Shown: positions 25,483 to 33,411 of the stretch, in pieces
How positions within the stretch are numbered: position 1 is the stretch's first letter
How the letters are laid out: each line of letters opens with the position of its first letter
From: UMGS1519 sp050951005
GTDB taxonomy: Bacteria > Actinomycetota > Coriobacteriia > Coriobacteriales > Eggerthellaceae
Length of the DNA: 64,000 bases
Reading direction: 5' to 3'
NCBI GenBank assembly: GCA_050951005.1
Contig: JBMNIP010000002.1
Coordinates: 372,001 to 436,000 of the forward strand
Position numbers and translations under genes: made by a program
Notes under the pieces: model-generated
Told to the model about the DNA's origin: nothing
The model's database searches: none
What the model saw: only the letters and a program-made list of their open reading frames with translations

Positions 25483-26775
25483 ATGACAATCCGGCTGGCA
25501 AAAAGCGCGTTCTGCATCGGGCTGCTCGCATGCCTCATGGCATGCGGAGCCTGCCTGGCATTCGCCGACGACTCGTCGCAGGAAGCGGCGGATCCGGCTT
25601 ACAAGAATATGCTCGATAACCCCAAGAAGGTCGTCTATGCGAACAACCAAGTCGCGTACTACAACATCGCCAAGAAGGGCGGCCACAAGTTCGTTCAGGC
25701 AGCCTATGTCGATGCCAACAAGGACGGGAAGTACCAAGCGGGGGAAAAAGCCCAGGTCGTCGGCTTTAAGGCATATCCGAAATCCCAGACGGCATACTTC
25801 AAATACAAGGGCCTGCGCTACTACACCCGCGATGTTGAGAACCGCGACAACAAGAACGGTGATTTCCTGAAGCAGACCTATAAGGGCAACAAGACCAAGA
25901 CCGTCATCCTGCCTCGCCAGGTCATCAAGGTGAAGGGCGGTTTCGAACCGGGGAGCAACACCACCATCAATGCTACCGGCGCCACTATCAAGGGTACCAA
26001 GAAGAAGATCAACCTGATCAAGCTGAACAGCGCCAACGGCAAGAAGCCCATCAAGAACGTTAAATTCAAGGGCGGCACCTGGCAGACCGCCGAGAAGAAC
26101 GGCTCTACCAGCAGCTCGACCTTCTCCGTGGTATGCGCCAAGAACATCACCTTCGACCACATGAAGGTAAACTGCTCTAGCCAGTACTACTGCATGCAGA
26201 TCTTCGGCAGCTCGCATGTCAAGGTAACGAACTGCAAGATCACCGCCGCCGGCTCGTGGAAGAAGACCTATCTGAAGGGCGCCATCCGCATCGATTCCTC
26301 TTTCGGCCTCAGCAAGAAGGCGGACAAGAAACGCCCCTGCACCCACATCACCATCGCCAACAACACCATCCTGGGGAACTCTGCGATCAGCGTGAACCAG
26401 TGGGATCCGAACTACACCGGCGTCTACCACAAGAAGATCACCATCAAGAACAACAAGCTGACCGCAAAGGGCTCGGGTGCCCCTTGCATCAATATGAGCA
26501 ACGCAGCCGGCTTCACCATTACGGGCAACACCATCAAGAGCAAGTCCGGCAACGGCATCGAGGTTGGCAACTACGGCAAACGTTCTTCGGCATACGCAAA
26601 GTCCACAGGTACGATCAGCAAGAACACCATCAAGGCAAAGAAGCGCAGCATCGCCCCGACCACGTGGGCAAAAAGCGTCAAGGCCAAGAAGCTGGTCATT
26701 TCCCACAACAAGATGAAGAAGGTCAGCAAAGCCCAGATGCATAAGATTGCACGCTCGGTCACCATCAAGAAATAG
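25483..26775 (+). CDS. Secreted right-handed beta-helix protein
   Basis: 430 residues. A signal peptide (about 1-31, ending near LAFADD) is followed by a linker and then repeated short strands rich in N, T, I and K, such as ITIANNTILGN, ITIKNNKLTAKG and FTITGNTIKSKSGNGIEVGN. This is the parallel beta-helix (PbH1) pattern of polysaccharide-active or surface proteins. The mature protein is strongly basic. Codon use is biased to AAG and ACC. The ATG at 25483 is chosen over a GTG at 25453 because GGGAAGGGG precedes it. A strong terminator follows. Confidence 0.85.
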   Translation: MTIRLAKSAFCIGLLACLMACGACLAFADDSSQEAADPAYKNMLDNPKKVVYANNQVAYYNIAKKGGHKFVQAAYVDANKDGKYQAGEKAQVVGFKAYPKSQTAYFKYKGLRYYTRDVENRDNKNGDFLKQTYKGNKTKTVILPRQVIKVKGGFEPGSNTTINATGATIKGTKKKINLIKLNSANGKKPIKNVKFKGGTWQTAEKNGSTSSSTFSVVCAKNITFDHMKVNCSSQYYCMQIFGSSHVKVTNCKITAAGSWKKTYLKGAIRIDSSFGLSKKADKKRPCTHITIANNTILGNSAISVNQWDPNYTGVYHKKITIKNNKLTAKGSGAPCINMSNAAGFTITGNTIKSKSGNGIEVGNYGKRSSAYAKSTGTISKNTIKAKKRSIAPTTWAKSVKAKKLVISHNKMKKVSKAQMHKIARSVTIKK

Positions 26776-26841
26776 GAAACCGGCTTTCTTACTTCGGCAC
26801 CGACGCAAAGTATCCTATTTCGGATTCGCAAATGCCGATAT

Positions 26842-26873
26842 GACGCCGCCCCGCATCGGGCGGCGTCTTTTTT
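26842..26873 (+). terminator. Terminator after the beta-helix gene
   Basis: Perfect 10-base arms (GACGCCGCCC at 26842-26851 and its complement at 26858-26867) with a six-base loop and TTTTTT. Confidence 0.9.
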
Positions 26874-27008
26874 CGGCCACCCCTTATCGGCAGTTTGCCT
26901 GTCGAAATATCTGGCAGCATTCTAGGAGTGCCTGCCTCCCGTTTCGAATGCACGAGAAAATCCCGAAGTACCGCCCGCAGATAGTATTGTTTCTCCCGAT
27001 ATTTTCTA

Positions 27009-27037
27009 TTAAAAAACATAAGGAAATTTTATATACT
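27009..27037 (+). promoter_or_regulatory. Probable promoter of the ene-reductase gene
   Basis: -35 TTAAAA (27009-27014), 17-base spacer and -10 TATACT (27032-27037) in an AT-rich block. It leaves an untranslated leader of about 175 bases. Confidence 0.55.
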
Positions 27038-27044
27038 AGGGAAG

Positions 27045-27219
27045 CATCTGGATATGCAGGGCGATACATGCGGCTCAAACCCCTTGGAGCAGTTTCCGGA
27101 GTATTGAGTCATAGCTGGCACTGCCAGCCTGCGGAAAGAGCCCCAAGGTTCTCTATCGCAGCATATTCGGGGTTGGAAACTTTCGCCTAAGTGCGAATGC
27201 TGTACCGAAAGGGGTTGTT
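27045..27219 (+). ncRNA. Long structured 5' leader, candidate cis-regulatory RNA
   Basis: Between the predicted promoter and the TTG start, complementary segments can pair in competing ways. CCCCTTGG near 27078-27085 can pair with CCAAGG in the GAGCCCCAAGG segment (27139-27149). The overlapping AACCCC can instead pair with GGGGTT near 27170. A GCTGGC/GCCAGC hairpin lies between them (27113-27127). It matches no riboswitch consensus I know. The only direct evidence is its length and pairing potential. Confidence 0.35.
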
Positions 27220-29340
27220 TTGGCAAGCTTTCCAAGCGTATACGAGCCGATAAAAATCGGCAACGTCGAGGTGAAGAACCGCCTCATCATGGCTCCGATG
27301 GATACGGAACTTACCGAGAACTACCATCTGACCGAGCCTATCATCGACTTCTACGAACAGCGCGCCAAGGGCGGCGTCGGCCTGGTCGAGGTCGGCACCT
27401 GCTATGTGGCCAACCTGTACAACACGAAGCCGCAGTATTACAACAGCTCGGGTGCAACCGGCATCTGGAGCGATGACTTCAAAGAGGGCTGGGAAGAGCT
27501 CGTTACACGCGTCCATAAGTGGGGCGCGAAGATCGCCCCGCAGCTGAACATCTGCTACGAGTGGCGCGCCAGCGAGGATGACCCGCTGGAGGCAGTCGGC
27601 CCTTCCGATGGTCCTGGCGGCCCGTTCGTCAAGAAGCTTCGCGAGTTGAAGCCTGAAGAGATCGAGACCATGATCAAGCAGTACGGTGCAGCCGCCAAGC
27701 GTGCACAGGACTGGGGCTGCGACATGATCGAGATCCACGCCGGCATCGGCTATCAGGTCTCCCGCTTCATCTCCAAGTTCTCCAACCGCCGCACCGACCG
27801 TTGGGGCGGCACGGACGAGAAGCGCTGCCAGTTCCTGATCGACATCGTCAATGAATGCCGTAAGAACATCGGCGACGAGATGCCGATCATCGTCCGCATT
27901 TCGGTCGAGGATTTCATGCCCGGTGGCAACACCATGAAGGAATCCCTGCCGATGATGAAGTACATCGAGAAGAACTGCCACATCGATTGCTGGAATGTGC
28001 AGGTCGGCTTCCATGAGGCTCCGCGCCCGCTGGTTACCCAGCATGTTCCCGAGGCAGCCTTCGCTCAGCTGTCCCAGCAGGTAAAACAGATCACCAACCT
28101 GCCGGTGACCGCTTCCTACCGCATCAACAGCATCGAGCGCTGCGCACAGATCATCGACGACGGCTGGGCTGACATGATCACCATGGCCCGTCAGTTCATC
28201 GCCGACCCCGAAACCGCCATCAAGGGCGAGGAGGGCCACTCCGAGCGCGTCCGCCGCTGCATCGCCTGCTGCCGCTGCCTGGACAATATCTTCCTGGGCA
28301 AGCCGGTCCAGTGCTCCGTCAATGCAAACGTCGCCAATTACAAGCTGGGCACCCCGCCGACCTACAAGGACGGCATTGCCCAGACCGACACCCCGAAGAA
28401 CATCACCATCGTCGGCTCCGGCCCGTCGGGCATGGAAACCGCGCGCGTCGCTGCGATGCGCGGCCATAAGGTCACCATCATCGAGCACAACAAGCGCATC
28501 GGCGGTCTGATGAACATGGCTCAGGTGCTGAATCCGCTGATCGAGCCGGTTCGCAACTGGTACGAGAACGAGCTGAATCTCCTCGGCGACAAGGTCACAA
28601 TCAAACTGAGCACCGAGGGCACCGTCGACTCCATCAAGGAAACCAATCCCGACGAGGTCGTCATCGCCCCGGGCGGCAACGTGCCGATTCCGGATGTTCC
28701 GGGCGTCAATGGCAAGAACGTCATCGCCTCAACCGACATCAAAGCCATGGTCGAAGGCAAGGCCGTTCACGGCAAGGGCTTCATGATGCGCATGGCCCCG
28801 ATCGGCGTCAATATCAAGAATGCCAAGCCGAGCTTCATGCGCTGGGGCCTGGGTACGCATCTGATCGTCAAGAAGCGCGTCGCCGTCATCGGCGGCGGTT
28901 TCGCGGGCATCGAGGTCGCCCACTCCATGATGGAGGGCCGCGAGATCACGGTCATCGAGGAAGCCCGCAAGATCGGTGCCGAAATCGGCATCATCGACAA
29001 GGGCCCGCAGCTGAACGACCTGAGGGCTGCCGGCGTCAAGCTGATGCCCAACACGAAGGTGCTCGAGTTCACCAAGCAGGGCGTCCGCGTATACCATACG
29101 GCTGCCGACCGTCAGAACACCTTCCCGGTTGGCGAGGACTTCGTCCCCTGCGAGACCATCGTCCTGTCCCTCGGCGTTGTTAACAACACCGAGCTGTACG
29201 ATCAGTGCAAGCCAGTCTTCGGCGACAAGGTCCGCCTGATCGGCAACGCCAACCCGAAGCCGAAGACGGAGAACCCGGACGAGTTCCGCCGTCTGCTGGA
29301 GGCTGTCCGCGACGGCTATGTCACCGGCATGACCATCTAG
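27220..29340 (+). CDS. Old-yellow-enzyme family Fe-S flavoenzyme (FadH/BaiCD-like ene-reductase)
   Basis: 706 residues. An FMN-binding TIM barrel (about 1-370) is followed by a 4Fe-4S site (Cys347, 350, 353 and 365) and an FAD/NAD(P) module with GSGPSGMETA (near 395) and VIGGGFAGIEVA (near 555). Architecture and length match 2,4-dienoyl-CoA reductase, trimethylamine dehydrogenase and the bile-acid enzyme BaiCD. It would reduce an activated C=C bond using NAD(P)H; the substrate is unknown. Start TTG at 27220 with AAGGGG upstream. Codon use is strongly biased (CTG, AAG, ATC), which suggests high expression. It has its own promoter, leader and terminator. Confidence 0.92.
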   Translation: MASFPSVYEPIKIGNVEVKNRLIMAPMDTELTENYHLTEPIIDFYEQRAKGGVGLVEVGTCYVANLYNTKPQYYNSSGATGIWSDDFKEGWEELVTRVHKWGAKIAPQLNICYEWRASEDDPLEAVGPSDGPGGPFVKKLRELKPEEIETMIKQYGAAAKRAQDWGCDMIEIHAGIGYQVSRFISKFSNRRTDRWGGTDEKRCQFLIDIVNECRKNIGDEMPIIVRISVEDFMPGGNTMKESLPMMKYIEKNCHIDCWNVQVGFHEAPRPLVTQHVPEAAFAQLSQQVKQITNLPVTASYRINSIERCAQIIDDGWADMITMARQFIADPETAIKGEEGHSERVRRCIACCRCLDNIFLGKPVQCSVNANVANYKLGTPPTYKDGIAQTDTPKNITIVGSGPSGMETARVAAMRGHKVTIIEHNKRIGGLMNMAQVLNPLIEPVRNWYENELNLLGDKVTIKLSTEGTVDSIKETNPDEVVIAPGGNVPIPDVPGVNGKNVIASTDIKAMVEGKAVHGKGFMMRMAPIGVNIKNAKPSFMRWGLGTHLIVKKRVAVIGGGFAGIEVAHSMMEGREITVIEEARKIGAEIGIIDKGPQLNDLRAAGVKLMPNTKVLEFTKQGVRVYHTAADRQNTFPVGEDFVPCETIVLSLGVVNNTELYDQCKPVFGDKVRLIGNANPKPKTENPDEFRRLLEAVRDGYVTGMTI

Positions 29341-29374
29341 CGCCCATACGGCATCACTGCAAGGATTCTGAAAA

Positions 29375-29403
29375 GGCCCCGACGCAAAAGCATCGGGGCC
29401 TTT
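29375..29403 (+). terminator. Terminator after the ene-reductase gene
   Basis: The stem GGCCCCGA (29375-29382) pairs with TCGGGGCC (29393-29400) and is followed by TTTCTCT. Confidence 0.75.
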
Positions 29404-29594
29404 CTCTGCCCTTACCCGACACCTGACGATCCGCGTTCTTCAGAACATGGCAGCACTCTGCCGGACACGCTGCGACAGCTATCCCGGATTCCGCACGACA
29501 ATCTCTTGCCGCGCAAGCCGCACACACGCATCAGTATCACTGTATTGGGCACGTGGTATGCTCAAGGCAATCACCAATGGGCTAGGAGGTAGCG

Positions 29595-30530
29595 ATGCCC
29601 CAGAAACCAAGCGAGCAGGAATGGCGATCGGGCCACAGGCTGGTCGGTCGCGTCGTGGAAAACCATCGCAAGTACATCGATGGGTACTTCGAGAAGAAGA
29701 AACAGGGTTCGTTCGTTCCCGTCGAGCCGCGCAAAGCCGCCACCGTCATGCTCGTACGCCAGGAAGATGCCGAGCATCTGAGCCGCTATCGTTCCGCAAA
29801 GCCAGTAGATGAACGCATGGCACCTCCGAACGGCATCGAGGTGTTCATGCTCCGGCGACAGAAGACCATGAAGTTCGTTCCGAATGCCGTTGTGTTTCCC
29901 GGAGGCCGCGTCGATCCGAAAGATTCCGGCTCTACTCCGCCATGGGCAGGTCCCTCGCCTGCCGAATGGGCCGTCCGCATCGGCAGCGACGAGAGTACGG
30001 CGCGCATGGTGCTGACCGCCGCCGTGCGCGAGGTGTTCGAAGAGTCCGGCGTGCTGCTTGCCGGTCCAGACGAAAGCACCATCGTAGAAGATGTCTCCGG
30101 TCCTGAATGGATAGAGGAGCGTCGCAGGCTCGTAGAGCACGAGCAGTGCCTTTCCGAACTGCTAATCAGGAAGAACCTGGTCATCCGCACCGATCTCCTG
30201 AACTTCATCAGCAATTGGTGCACGCCGGAATACTCCCCCATGCGCTACGATACCTTCTTCTTCGCTGCGCGCTGTCCCGACGGCCAGACGCCGGACGACC
30301 GCTCGCGCGAATCGTACCTTGCGGATTGGGTAGAACCGCAATGGGCGTTCGACATGGGAGATGACCGGATCATCGAGCTCATGGTACCCACTGCCTATAA
30401 TCTAGGATTCGCAGCGCGCGCAAAGAGCCTGGACGACCTCATGACCACGGTTCACCCCGCATATCGGTTCATGGAGGAACCCGTGATCCTGGAGAACGGC
30501 GAATACGCCGTGACGGGGATATTGCCATGA
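29595..30530 (+). CDS. Nudix hydrolase resembling NUDT19-type CoA diphosphatases
   Basis: 311 residues. The Nudix signature is split: FPGGRVDPKD near residues 101-110, then a roughly 30-residue insert, then AAVREVFEESGVLL. The insert and the PNAVVFPGG context are features of the NUDT19/RP2p-like branch, which hydrolyses CoA and acyl-CoA in animals. That specificity is an inference here. TAGGAGG six bases before the ATG makes the start secure. It is coupled to the next gene by an ATGA overlap at 30527-30530. Confidence 0.85.
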   Translation: MPQKPSEQEWRSGHRLVGRVVENHRKYIDGYFEKKKQGSFVPVEPRKAATVMLVRQEDAEHLSRYRSAKPVDERMAPPNGIEVFMLRRQKTMKFVPNAVVFPGGRVDPKDSGSTPPWAGPSPAEWAVRIGSDESTARMVLTAAVREVFEESGVLLAGPDESTIVEDVSGPEWIEERRRLVEHEQCLSELLIRKNLVIRTDLLNFISNWCTPEYSPMRYDTFFFAARCPDGQTPDDRSRESYLADWVEPQWAFDMGDDRIIELMVPTAYNLGFAARAKSLDDLMTTVHPAYRFMEEPVILENGEYAVTGILP

Positions 30531-31387
30531 CGCACACCTACCGCATACCCGACAGCACCGAGCGTCACCCCGCCTGGCACGGAGGCCCGGTTACGGACCG
30601 TGCGTGTTGCATCCAGGCAAACAATGCAGACAAGTACACCATCGTCGGTACCAATACCTGGATTGTAGCCGAGCCGGATGCAAGTGCTGCGCTTATCGTG
30701 GACCCCGGCCCCGCAGACCCCGATCACCTGGACGCTATCATGGCCGCTTGCGACAACATCGGTACGAAGCCGGCGGCCATCGCATTGACGCACAAGCACA
30801 TCGATCACACGGAATCCGTGCCGGCATTCGTTCAGCTCGCCGGTCGCATGCCCGTTTTCGCTCGCGCCCCTCTTGCCAAGCAGCCGTTTGCCGGTGCAAC
30901 CGGCTTCGACTACCTGCCTTTGCCCGATGGCCCATTCGAGCCGTTCGATACCTGCCCATCCCTTCGCATCGTTTCCCTCCCGGGACATTCCAGCGATTCG
31001 GTAGGCATCATCGTGAACCAAGACCATGCCATGATCACCGGCGACACCATCTTCCGGGATTGGTCGACCGTCATCGTATATCCAGACGGTAACCTACGCG
31101 AATACCTAAGCAGTTTAGACACTATCGACTCTTTGGCGGATACGGGAAATGCAGCCATCCTGCTGACGGGCCATGGCCGCCCCATCATCGACCCGAAGTC
31201 GGCTGTCGCCTCATACAGGGCGCATCGGCTTGAACGCCTGCACACCCTACGCAACATGCTGGCCCGTTACCCGGATGCAAGCGAAGAACAACTTCTGAAC
31301 CTGGTATACGGCGACATCGATGCCTCTTTGCATAAAGCGGCGCTTGATTCCCTTCGTGCCCAGATGGCGTATCTCACCGGGCAATGA
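30527..31387 (+). CDS. Metallo-beta-lactamase fold hydrolase (LACTB2-like)
   Basis: 286 residues. The dinuclear zinc site is intact: HKHIDH (His89, His91, Asp93, His94), GHSSDS near 157, GDTIF near 180 and a later GHG. The C-terminal helical part (SYRAHRLERLHTLRNML) matches the LACTB2/RNase-like and glyoxalase II-like subgroup. Candidate activities are a thioester hydrolase or nuclease. Co-translation with the Nudix gene and the surrounding acyl-CoA genes favour a CoA-ester role, but this is inference. Confidence 0.87.
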   Translation: MTHTYRIPDSTERHPAWHGGPVTDRACCIQANNADKYTIVGTNTWIVAEPDASAALIVDPGPADPDHLDAIMAACDNIGTKPAAIALTHKHIDHTESVPAFVQLAGRMPVFARAPLAKQPFAGATGFDYLPLPDGPFEPFDTCPSLRIVSLPGHSSDSVGIIVNQDHAMITGDTIFRDWSTVIVYPDGNLREYLSSLDTIDSLADTGNAAILLTGHGRPIIDPKSAVASYRAHRLERLHTLRNMLARYPDASEEQLLNLVYGDIDASLHKAALDSLRAQMAYLTGQ

Positions 31388-31433
31388 AATACCCGTTATC
31401 ATTCAGCCTTCCCTACCAAGCGTTCGAAAGACG

Positions 31434-31464
31434 AAGGCCGCACCTCTTCTGGAGGTGCGGCCTT
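31434..31464. terminator. Stem-loop between convergent genes
   Basis: Perfect 13-base arms (AAGGCCGCACCTC at 31434-31446 and its complement at 31452-31464). It sits between the metallo-hydrolase and the CoA ligase genes, which converge. U-tracts are poor on both sides. Confidence 0.6.
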
Positions 31465-31532
31465 ATGCGTATAGCACGCAGCAGTATGAACGGGTTTGAA
31501 ACCCATTCGGGTATCCAACCGGTCGAATATCG

Positions 31533-33188
31533 TCAGATGAAGCGACCCTCGTTTGCCTCTTCCTTCAAGCGCTCCTTGATTTTCTGGGACAGGATGAAGC
31601 GTTTGACCTTGCCGGATGCGGTATAGGGAATAGCGTCAATCGGCTCGATGCGCTCCGGCCAGTTCCGCTTCTGGATATTCTTGGAAGCCAGGAATTCCTG
31701 CACGTCCTTAACGGTGGGCACCTGTGCCGGATCCCTCGGAACCACGAAGGTGCAGATGCGCTCGCCGAGGCGCGCATCGGGCATGCCTACCGTGGCATGG
31801 TCGGTAATGCCCGGGCAGCCTTCGAGATAGTTGTCGATCTCGACGGCGCTGATGTTCTCACCGCCACGGATGATAATCTCTTTCATGCGGCCGTTGATGC
31901 GAATATGGCCATCGGCGTCTTTATAACCAAGGTCGCCGCTGTAGAACCAGCCTTCGTCATCGAGGGCCTTCTTGTTCGCTTCGGGATTGTTCAGGTACCC
32001 GACGAATTGGTGCGGTCCGCGCGAGCATTCCTCGCCCTGCTCTCCATCGGGAACCGGATTATGCTCGCTATCGACGAAGCGCACCTCGATACCCTCATAG
32101 GGGATGCCGGACCATTTCCCGTTCCATTCCAGCGCCTTTGAGGGCGGAACGAAGATGTGCGGGCAGCTTTCCGTTGATCCATAGGATTCGCAAAGCAGGA
32201 ACAGATGCTTCCAGCAACGCTCTACCATGTCGCGCGGTACCGGAGCACCTCCGGAAATGAAGATATCGAGCGAAGGGCACTCCTTGCCTTCCTTCTCCAT
32301 ATAATTCAACAGGTCGTATACGAACGGCGTGGCACCGTGCGACCACGTAACGCCCTCGCGGTTGATCAGCTCAACGGCATGGTCAGGCTCGAAGTGCTCC
32401 TGCAGCACGACGCGCGCACCCATCATCATGTTCGAAATGAGACCGTGATAGAAACCGGTCGCATGATTCAGCGGGGACATCATGATCATGACATCGGCCG
32501 GAGTGCGCATGGCCAAATCCGTATATACGCGCTCCGAGAACTTCAGGTTGTTGTGCGTCATCAGCACTTGTTTCGGCTTGCCGGTAGTTCCCGAAGTGGA
32601 GAGGATGCAGACAACCTCGTCTGCCTTTGAAGCCGGCGCCTCACGCAGCGGCTCGTACGTATCCAGGATGTGGGCTACCGAGGGGTACTCGGAATGCTTG
32701 ACCGGCGCATCCTTGTCAAGGAATGCAAGTGCCTTCATCGTCGGAACCTGATCCTTGAAACGGAGCGTCTGCTCTTCGTAGTCGGTCTTCCAGTAGAAAG
32801 TCGGACACAGGAACACCTTGGTACCAACCACGTTCATGACGTAGGCAAGGTCCTTGTCGTTGAAGTTGCGCGGCAGCGGATGCATGACCGCACCGACTTT
32901 GAGGGCGGCGACGTAAACATAGGCGAAATCCGCCCAAATCGGCACCTGCCAGGAAATGACATCGCCGGATTCCACCCCTTGCTCCTTGAACCAGGCAGCA
33001 AGACGGGAAGCCTTATCGTCGACTTCCGCATAAGTGAAACGTTGCCCGCGGTCATCGCTGACGTACTCGCAGTCACCATGTTCGGCAACGGCTTTATTCC
33101 AGACATCGTTCAGGGTGTCGCTGTCCCAATAACCTTTGTCGTAATACTCTTTCTTACGACCTTCATCGATCTTTAAATCGGTGATCAT
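31533..33188 (-). CDS. Acyl-CoA ligase, AMP-forming (CaiC/BaiB-like)
   Basis: 551 residues of the ANL superfamily: acid + ATP + CoA to acyl-CoA. The ATP motif is STSGTTGKPK near 200-209, the adenine motif is ESYGSTES near 325, the GWFYSGDLG hinge region follows, and the catalytic C-terminal Lys is in TASGKVKRF near residue 530. All are intact, so the enzyme should be active. It resembles crotonobetaine/carnitine and medium-chain acid ligases. The ATG at 33188 follows AGGGGG. Upstream are two palindromes that may control it. Confidence 0.92.
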   Translation of the reverse strand: MITDLKIDEGRKKEYYDKGYWDSDTLNDVWNKAVAEHGDCEYVSDDRGQRFTYAEVDDKASRLAAWFKEQGVESGDVISWQVPIWADFAYVYVAALKVGAVMHPLPRNFNDKDLAYVMNVVGTKVFLCPTFYWKTDYEEQTLRFKDQVPTMKALAFLDKDAPVKHSEYPSVAHILDTYEPLREAPASKADEVVCILSTSGTTGKPKQVLMTHNNLKFSERVYTDLAMRTPADVMIMMSPLNHATGFYHGLISNMMMGARVVLQEHFEPDHAVELINREGVTWSHGATPFVYDLLNYMEKEGKECPSLDIFISGGAPVPRDMVERCWKHLFLLCESYGSTESCPHIFVPPSKALEWNGKWSGIPYEGIEVRFVDSEHNPVPDGEQGEECSRGPHQFVGYLNNPEANKKALDDEGWFYSGDLGYKDADGHIRINGRMKEIIIRGGENISAVEIDNYLEGCPGITDHATVGMPDARLGERICTFVVPRDPAQVPTVKDVQEFLASKNIQKRNWPERIEPIDAIPYTASGKVKRFILSQKIKERLKEEANEGRFI

Positions 33189-33227
33189 TAATGAAACCCC
33201 CTTGGGATTGCTGAGGGAAACCTGCGT

Positions 33228-33240
33228 GGTAAATTTTACC
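33228..33240. promoter_or_regulatory. Palindrome close to the CoA ligase start
   Basis: GGTAAA-T-TTTACC, a perfect 6-1-6 inverted repeat about 40 bases before the ligase ATG. A possible operator; the binding protein is unknown. Confidence 0.35.
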
Positions 33241-33280
33241 GCTTCAGGGGGACTCCCGCAGAGATCGTCTCGTTCTGCAA

Positions 33281-33302
33281 CGATATGGCTACTGCCATAT
33301 CG
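33281..33302. promoter_or_regulatory. Perfect 9-4-9 inverted repeat upstream of the CoA ligase
   Basis: CGATATGGC at 33281-33289 and GCCATATCG at 33294-33302 with a TACT spacer, about 95 bases before the ligase start. Size and symmetry suit a dimeric TetR-type operator. It could also form an RNA hairpin. Confidence 0.5.
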
Positions 33303-33343
33303 GGTCTTTCTCCGTACCAGAAATATCCGATTATATTACGGCA

Positions 33344-33371
33344 TAAAAGAGGCGACCCGAAGGCCGCCTCT
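33344..33371 (-). terminator. Terminator of the first acyl-CoA dehydrogenase gene
   Basis: Minus-strand stem AGAGGCG/CGCCTCT (33365-33371 with 33348-33354) followed by TTTTA. It lies 40 bases past the stop at 33412. Confidence 0.75.
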
Positions 33372-33411
33372 CTGCTCATATCCAAGTATGAATGCAGCAC
33401 CGAGATTCGAA

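Larger units (their letters stand above)
26874..27219. other. 346-base region upstream of the ene-reductase gene
   Basis: Apart from the promoter and leader listed separately, the AT-rich part (26990-27040) stands out against its surroundings. No coding sequence is supported here. Confidence 0.6.

Noticed and set aside
25402..26808. A 468-codon minus-strand frame opposite the beta-helix gene
   Set aside because: No ribosome site and no recognised domain. The opposite gene has a signal peptide, a repeat pattern and a terminator.
27045..27219. A known riboswitch class in the ene-reductase leader
   Set aside because: I compared it by eye with the B12, FMN, TPP, SAM, lysine and glycine consensus elements and found no convincing match, so it is listed only as an unassigned leader.
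27187..28488. A 433-codon minus-strand frame opposite the ene-reductase
   Set aside because: It is the complement of a strongly codon-biased gene with clear cofactor motifs.
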